Of a DNA stretch of 64,000 nt, positions 58,023 to 64,000 are shown piece after piece. Source of the DNA: Oxytricha trifallax. Lineage: Eukaryota; Ciliophora; Spirotrichea; Sporadotrichida; Oxytrichidae. The position numbers and the translations under genes were made by a program. The notes under the pieces are model-generated. The model saw nothing but the letters and a program-made list of their open reading frames with translations, was not told where the DNA came from and did not search any database. The stretch covers positions 96,326 through 160,325 of the forward strand of contig ARYC01000409.1 in NCBI GenBank assembly GCA_000711775.1. The letters are read 5' to 3'. Within the stretch, counting starts at the first letter, position 1; each line of letters opens with the position of its first letter.

Positions 58023-61000
58023 TCAATCCTACTTAATTTCTTAAGGTTTGATATTCTAGAGCAATTGCAATATAGCTGCATTTTATTACTGTTGGTCATT
58101 AATAAAGTTAGTCAACTGCTTATTAAGCTGTTCAATTTTATCAGTCTATTGCTTATTTATCTGTTCCATTTTGGAGTCTTGATTTTGTAATTACTAATTG
58201 ACTTCTTAAATATTTGTATTTACTACATCTTGTAATTTTTAGCATTAAGATGAAATTTCTTATTGGAAATCTTGCTTTTGTTTAGTAGTTGTAGTTTTAA
58301 TTGTATTCTTAATATCTTTAACAAAACCTTGCCACTCTCCACTTTCGCTATCAGAACTTGAAACTGGTCTTCTTAATAGCAAATACCTTGGGAAATACTT
58401 TTCAGATGTAAGCTCCTCTTTAGAGAAATGCAACTCTCTCTCTACAATCATTTGTACCTTTACTTTGTAACCTTCAGCTACTAATTTCTGCATAACTTTT
58501 TCATATGATTCAGAAATAACAGCAATAATGAAATTCATAAACATTACATTTAGTAACATAACAGCAATAATCCAAACTCCCCATGATATTATCACTAGTG
58601 CTGAAGATTAATCCTTATAGGAATCCACGTTGAAATCTCCGGATGAAGTTCTGAAAGGAGGGTGATTTTATTTGGGGCATAAATTTTTTCTATATCCTAA
58701 ATTCATGACAATTTTTTCCTAAAATAACTTTAATCATAAATCGGTATATAGTCAATCATTATTATTTTCAGATCCAGTAAACCTACCCTATTAAATCATA
58801 TTCTGAATCAAACTCCTTCACTACTTTTCGAATTTTTGAAGTTATTATAAAATGTCTGACCATGTGACTGATATTCCCCACAATTAAGATAACTAAATAA
58901 GCTATAAAAATTAATGTTTATAAATTCAAAGATTATTGATTAGTTAGCTAGTTTTTAGCATTGAAATTAATTCTGAAGATACGAAATTTATCCTGTTTAA
59001 TAATTTAAATATTAAATGTCAGGAAATATTTCTTAAACCAGTTTGTCTGCATAACATCGACCCCCATTCCATCGTTAGCTCAAAATTCCCTATTACCAAA
59101 GATTATTAAATGCATTAAAAATGTTCATTTATATCAATAAAACTTATTTCGTTATCTTTATTATAGCAAAAATCTTCCGCATGAAGGATTATTTTCAAAG
59201 ATCCTATGAGATTTAAAAACTATTATAATTTATTTGATATAAATGTCATGAATGAGTTCTATTCAGAACCATATAAGTAAAAATTATAATAAAAAATGGT
59301 TGAGGGTAGGTTGACTAGATCTGAACAAATTAGCAAGGAATAATCATTTACCAATTTAGGATGTTGAGGATTTTTGTGGAAAAAATTTGGCAACTACTTA
59401 GGTTTCAAAAAATATTTCCACTGACATTAAATTTCCCCTAGAAAGCCATCATTAGATATGCGAATATGCCAATTCCTGAGTACTCATCAATACTTATAGC
59501 ATCAAATAATATAGCGAATATGAGGCCAAATTCGATGATAAAAATTAAGAAGAAACCAATGAAGTACTTCAGATCTACAAACACTGCTGCCATCATTGAA
59601 ACCAAGAAACTAAACCCATCATAGATTCTCAAAAAGAAGTTGATCTTTAAAAATGTTAAAAATACTATCGCCAGTTTGATTATAATTATGAAATCTTCAT
59701 ATGGGTAGTATTCTTCAAGTCCAATTAAAAGACTATATGAGAGAATAAGTAAGAAGTCAAAAATATTCCAAATTTCTTAAAAGTAGTTTTCTTATTTAAT
59801 GGATTGTCTTATCTCATAGATGAAAAAGTAAATCAATACCAAAAGTGAGACACCTTTTAATGAGTATAAAATTGTCATATTTCTTTCATCTATTATAGGG
59901 TCGCTTCTTCTATCAACTTATGTTAAAGTATACAGAACTTCAATCATAAAGGATAGGCAAAATATTAGGAAAAATATTGAACTGTGTTTAAAAGAAAGTT
60001 TTTGTATAACTGTTCCACTTAAAATTAATATTACTAAAACAGATAAAAATAGGAAATTTAAGACATTCAAATAGTTTATAAAATGCAAGTAATATTAATA
60101 GCCAGTAATTAGGAGGATTTTTAATTCTAATTCTAATTTGATTTAGATTTTAATATTAAACTAAAAATTAATTTATATATATTAGTGGTCGAGTGATCTT
60201 TCAGGATTTTTGTGGTATAGTGGTATAACTGAGATTTAGTAGTCTGTATTGAAGCTAAGGATGCACCTATTCTAGAAGTAGATGGAGATTAATACTACAT
60301 CATTGGTACTGTCTGCGACAAATTCAACAATGAATCCGCTGTTACAGTTTTTATCTTCCAGATTCTAACTTCTACTAATTCGGAACGAACATCCTTGAAA
60401 ATCTTGAACTTGTAACTAGAGACATTGAGAAAGACCCACTAGTAAGATCTAAGTCAAACACCCGGCTGAACAAATAGACCACTAAAAACTCGACCAGACC
60501 ACCAGACTACTCGACCACTAGTATATTTACATTAAAAAAATTAATTATTAGCTTAATATTAAAATCTAAATCAAATTAGAATTAAAAACACTCCAAATTA
60601 CTGGTTGTTAAGATTACCTACATTATTATTAATTATCTTTATTTCTCAATCTCCCTATTTTATCTATTTTAGCATTAATAGATTGGATTGATAAAGTTTC
60701 GAAAAGCTCCATTTACTCAGTTTCAGCCAAAACTTCCATAAGTCTTCTTGGTTCTTTTGTCAAAGTTTATGGTAGATTTACCAAATAATACTCTATAGGT
60801 TATTACTACTATTTTATGTCAGACTGATCAAGATGTTCAGAGAATATTTCATCGTATCTGTCAATGATGTCATATGGTTTATTTACCTCACTTAAACCAA
60901 GCAAAAGCTCACTGTCATCAACATGTAAGTCCGGGTAGTTCTTATGGTTTATCTTAATTAATGGCAAATTACTTTCAAAGTATTCATTGAGATTGATATT

Positions 61001-62380
61001 TTTCTCAATCAAAGAAATTAAAACTTTATCAACAAAGTGATTAAAGCTATAATGATTTTGGAATTTTACCAACATTTCTACCAAGCAAATTGTGCTCTTT
61101 ATTTGGTTGCTGTGAGTAACTCTGTCTAGAGGTGATTATCCTTAAGCATAGAACATTAGCATTGGCAGTGATTTCTAGTTTGAGAGCTCAAAACGCTTGA
61201 TCAAATATTACAAAACTCTTGGTTTAAAAGCAACTAGTGAAATTAAGTTTCCAATTTAAGGATAATGCATCAAAAAATTTGAAATATCTTCTTGTCTTTT
61301 TAAGCAATCAATAATTTAAAGATCATCTAGAGTCCTAAGATTAATTAAATCCTTTAAGTCATCAGTAGTAAATTATTACTATACAGAACTAATAAGATTC
61401 TAATCAATATCGCAGAAAATAAAATACTTTTGATTATAGTAATCAACCTCAAGTCTTTAAATTGGAAGATTTTACTAATAAAGTCCATCTTTTAAGAAAT
61501 CATCTAATTTATAATAGGTATCATTATATGTCTCACCATATATACTATTTAGTTTTATAATTACATTATTACTATTTCTCACCAGTTTTGTTTGAAATGT
61601 TTCATTGTCATTAAATTCTTTATAATAATTACTATCAAAGCTTGTTTCTGAAAATTAATTCAAAGTTATTTTGGAAGCATAATACCACTTACTATTTCTC
61701 TTTGCAACTGTTAATATGTAAGCTTTTTAAATTTCACCTTATAATTTGATTACAAGCTAATTTTTACTATCAATGAAAGTTAAATAGGCTGCTCTCTCAA
61801 TTTTTGGCATTACAAATGATAGACTTTCAATATAGCATTTATTAACTAAATCGTAGGCATTAATCAAATTATCTTTGAATCCAAAAAGTAATGTTCTTTC
61901 CTTATTAGCTATATGATCATTTTAAGTTTTAAAATCATATTCAGTTGTTTTTAAGCTCAAATCAAAACTCTGCTCGTAAAATGTAGCCTTTCTGTATGAA
62001 TCTTCAAAAATGTAGGAGAATGAATCATTAAGAAAGATGAAATATTTTAATCGCTGCCAAGGATCTCCCTCAAAGGTATTTTAAAAGATGGTCTCTTTCT
62101 CTTACTTCTCTAAATCATATTAAATCACCATAATTTCATGATCTTCCATTATAAAGATCCATGATGGGTGATTTTCATGGGTTTAAATTTGAATTCTAGA
62201 TCGACTTCTTTAAGGTTTAAACTTAAATAATTCCATTTAATGTTCTATTTTCTTTTCATTAGAGTTTATTTGTGCAATGTAAAATTCCTTACTTTTAAGA
62301 GGACTAAAAACTACTTACTGATTAAAACCCTAAATCCCCTAAATTTTATCTTTTGGTTATTTTGTTTGTAAGGTATAGTT
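58023..62380 (-). CDS. Propeller-like domain plus ion-transport channel (TRP/polycystin-like)
   Basis: The N-terminal half (about 60650-62380) is beta-propeller-like (LQGIQGFNQQVVFSPLKSKE, HPSWIFIMEDHEIMVIQYDL, ERTLLFGFKDNLINAYDLVN), then helical repeats (PLDRVTHSNQIKSTICLVEM). After a repeat-bearing break come membrane segments in 59446-60080: IFFLIFCLSFMIEVLYTL, NIFDFLLILSYSLLIGLEEY, KINFFLRIYDGFSFLVSMM, and S5 FLIFIIEFGLIFAILFDAIS. A 788-bp IES separates S5 from the pore (MMAFRTSSGDFNVDSYKDQS) and S6 (WIIAVMLLNVMFMNFIIAVI). The C-terminus is a Gln-rich coiled coil, TGA 58023-58025. This layout is a common ciliate cation-channel type; ion selectivity cannot be told. The 5' end is unresolved. 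Confidence 0.85.
58658..59445 (-). other. IES between S5 and pore of the channel, pointer CTTTC
   Basis: 788 bp between CTTTC on the minus strand (GAAAG at 59441-59445 and 58653-58657), both in the same codon phase. Excision gives YLMMAFRTSSGDFNVDSY, the normal S5-pore link. The segment includes a 99-codon ORF (58768-59067). Confidence 0.75.
58768..59067 (-). CDS. Transmembrane ORF inside the channel-gene IES
   Basis: Minus-strand frame ATG 59067 (MGVDVMQTNWFKKYFLTFNI) to TGA 58768-58770, 99 residues, with a strong hydrophobic helix TLIFIAYLVILIVGNISHMV and a basic/acidic tail (TSKIRKVVKEFDSEYDLIG). It looks like part of another membrane protein. Because it lies in eliminated DNA it may be an MDS of a different gene or a germline-limited gene. 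TAA/TAG are used as Gln. Confidence 0.45.
60083..60627. mobile_element. Inverted-repeat element splitting the channel gene
   Basis: About 545 bp with terminal inverted repeats of about 110-140 bp: left core TTTGATTTAGATTTTAATAT (60137-60156) and its complement near 60553-60573; inner ends GTGGTCGAG (60185-60193) and CTCGACCAC (60510-60518); outer match CCAGTAATTAGGAG at 60102-60115 against complement CCAGTAATTTGGAG. The interior is less AT-rich than the flanks and carries a plus-strand open frame (60233-60469). It lies between the channel's cytosolic domain and S1. Excision boundaries cannot be fixed because the arms extend to where coding resumes. Confidence 0.7.
60233..60469 (+). other. Open frame inside the inverted-repeat element
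   Basis: 78 codons from just after a TGA to TGA 60467-60469, opposite in strand to the host gene. Codons are strongly G-initial and read CIEAKDAPILEVDGDQYYII and GTVCDKFNNESAVTVFIFQ. There is no ATG at the start, so it looks like a captured exon/MDS fragment rather than a full gene. A 13-base stretch just upstream (60212-60224) matches the A-box region of eukaryotic tRNA-Gly. Confidence 0.4.
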
Positions 62381-62407
62381 GAAGTTTTATTGGTGTAAGA
62401 AGAGAAA

Positions 62408-62755
62408 ATGTTTGAATCTTACAAGAAAAGCTATTCTAACTTTTTTATGAATAAAGAAGCACGGTATTCTAATATGTAAGCCTGGAATTTTAAGAAGAAT
62501 TATTACCATTTAATAAGCTTTTATTAATAGCTTTATAAGAAATTTAAACCTATATGTTTTTTTTGTAAAAAAAATGCCAATAAAAAGAGAGAGAATTGAC
62601 AGACTCTACATATAGTGATCAATTAAGCTTTATTTAATATGAGCGAGATGAATAGAATATCGATGCTGGTACTGTTCAAAGAAAAGAAAACTGAACATAA
62701 ACAAAGAGAAGCTAAAAAATTAAACTAAATTAAATTAAGAGTTCATTAAATGTGA
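62408..62755 (+). CDS. Possible small basic protein with an internal TGA
   Basis: ATG 62408 opens MFESYKKSYSNFFMNKEARY, continues through CFFCKKNANKKREN and reaches an in-frame TGA at 62597-62599; the same frame then reads MSEMNRISMLVLFKEKKTEH to TGA 62753-62755. Composition favours coding. A 9-bp direct-repeat excision would remove the TGA, but this is weak evidence; the first part alone (63 aa) is another option. It starts close to the presumed 5' end of the channel gene on the other strand. Confidence 0.35.
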
Positions 62756-62769
62756 TATATTTTATTAAT

Positions 62770-63320
62770 TTAAATCTAAAATCTATTTATAAGGATTCAT
62801 TCTTCCATCTCTCGCATAGATTATTGCTATATATTTATGTTACTCTTTTTTAGATTCTTGAATTAAGCTACTAAATTGATGTACAAGTCATTCATAAGGT
62901 GATACAGCAGTCTTATGTTGTGAGTCTTAATTTAACTTAAGTAAAATTCGGCTCCATTAAATTATGGGGTATAAAGAACGTTATACACAGGAGTTATGTT
63001 TAATTTTTCCAAAGCTTTATTATTAGACTCCTTAGATTTTTACAAAGAGTTACCAAAAAAGATGATATTCATTTTCATTATATCTCTATATGTTTATATT
63101 CTAAGTTCATTAAAAAATTCTATATGCTACTCTAGTTTAATAAAGAGAGGATGAATGACATAACTTTTTTAAAGATGAATCCTTATAAATTATCTGCTAA
63201 AATTGTATGACCTTATTCTTAGTTATAACCTTTGAATTTGAGGTACTTCTTATACCTGGGCTTATTAAAAAATGTTGTAGGAGTACACAGCTTCATTAAC
63301 TTGTTTGAATTTATTTTATT
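62770..63320 (-). CDS. Fragmented minus-strand coding region, unknown
   Basis: Pieces with coding character: NSNKLMKLCTPTTFFNKPRY, YLKFKGYNQEQGHTILADNL; then KIQGVQQQSFGKIKHNSCVQ with RSLYPIIQW; then HQFSSLIQESKKEQHKYIAI and IYARDGRMNPYKQ. They lie in different frames, and no set of introns or pointers I tried links them cleanly. Probably MDSs of one gene with unresolved IESs or introns. Confidence 0.35.
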
Positions 63321-64000
63321 ATCAACTACCCCTTCATTTAATCATCAAAATAACTTATATTATTACAATAAAATGCCTCTGTAAAATTCAATCACTCTCT
63401 TCATTCTAGTTAGAGTCTTGAAAGTAATGAATTTCTTTTATAGAAATTAGCAATATTTTATAATGCTCATGTTAGGAAATTGTCGATCAAATATTTGGCT
63501 AGCTAATCTCGGGAGAAACGTAGTAGTTTTAATTTTTGTAGAGATGCAGAAATGATTGATTTTAACTTGATAGATTATTTTTATTAATTGATTCATGCTT
63601 TATTTTATCAAGTACTAATAATGATTTGCTAAAAAGCTAACAAGCAGTAATACCTAGCATTTTAAGTTTCTTATGCTTAAACAGAGCAATTGCTTTACAA
63701 TTTAGGATATGAGACTTTTTCTATATTAATATTCAAACCATATCAAGACAAAACATAAAATCTCTATATATATATGTTCTGACCGAGACCCCCCCTCCCC
63801 TCAGCCAAGACCTTCCCCCTAAACCGAGACCCCCCATCCCCCCTCAAACCTAGAATCCCCTTTTATTATACTTTTATTGTAGTTTTTTTTATGAATTTAT
63901 TTTTTACCCAGAATAAATTTCTTGCCCTTCGGGAAGATATTACTATTAAAATTATATTTTGATAAGTTCCACTATGTCCGTCGACTTTTTTTAGAACATA
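63321..64000. other. AT-rich spacer with C-rich tract
   Basis: No gene supported. Contains the C-rich tract at 63778-63862. Confidence 0.5.
63778..63862. repeat. C-rich imperfect tandem repeat
   Basis: Units of the form CCGAGACCCCCC recur with variants (GACCGAGACCCCCCC, CCAAGACCTTCCCCC, ACCGAGACCCCCCAT, AACCTAGAATCCCC). The complement is G-rich with at least five runs of four or more G and could form quadruplex structures. It is not the C4A4 telomere repeat of hypotrichs. Confidence 0.7.

Noticed and set aside
1..64000. Telomere repeats (C4A4) or TBE-type transposon open frames
   Set aside because: None seen; the absence of telomere repeats within the window fits long germline DNA.
1..64000. 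Bacterial features such as operons, CRISPR arrays, Shine-Dalgarno sites
   Set aside because: Code use, introns and protein families are eukaryotic.

Overview
The window reads as germline (micronuclear) DNA of a spirotrich ciliate, most like an Oxytricha/Stylonychia-type hypotrich; the species cannot be named from sequence alone. Evidence: (1) TAA and TAG sit at glutamine positions inside clearly conserved proteins and only TGA ends them; (2) genes are cut by AT-rich segments whose removal restores conserved proteins in frame, each bounded by a short direct repeat (pointer) of 3-11 bp that is mostly not TA, i.e. internal eliminated sequences (IESs) between macronuclear-destined segments (MDSs); (3) ordinary GT-AG introns are also present, mostly about 29-45 nt with a few above 100 nt; (4) the spacers are very AT-rich.

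Layout. 1-4.1 kb: an Alba-like protein running off the left edge, a wax synthase/DGAT-like acyltransferase with clustered small IESs, and two small plus-strand proteins. 4.1-9.7 kb: mostly AT-rich spacer with one small membrane protein. 9.75-20.2 kb: a small unknown protein, TIM17, an Arb2/FAM172A-like protein, PITHD1, a large unknown Cys-motif protein and PEX11. 20.3-24.6 kb: two ciliate proteins, one EF-hand-like. 25-29.5 kb: a DDX21-like helicase with GUCT, RGG and RRM parts, and a TBL2-like WD40 protein. 29.6-34.7 kb: a double cyclic-nucleotide-binding protein, a BAH-PHD protein and an extended-PHD protein. 34.8-42.1 kb: an unknown protein cut by a 417-bp foldback, a degenerate hybrid histidine kinase and a coiled-coil membrane protein. 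42.8-49.5 kb: an EF-hand protein and a long coiled-coil protein. 49.6-55.4 kb: an F-BAR-TBC protein. 58-62.4 kb: a propeller-cation channel.

Most striking: the F-BAR-TBC gene is split by a 2.4-kb eliminated segment with an 11-bp pointer, and that segment carries two complete, unrelated genes, a nested locus. The channel gene shows a smaller version: its 788-bp IES holds a transmembrane ORF, and another break is a terminal-inverted-repeat element with an oppositely oriented ORF. Several candidate mini-IESs (10-26 bp) remove frameshifts or in-frame TGA.

Intron and IES boundaries were worked out by hand from reading-frame continuity and family conservation. Coordinates of genes are outer limits of the germline copy and include introns and IESs.
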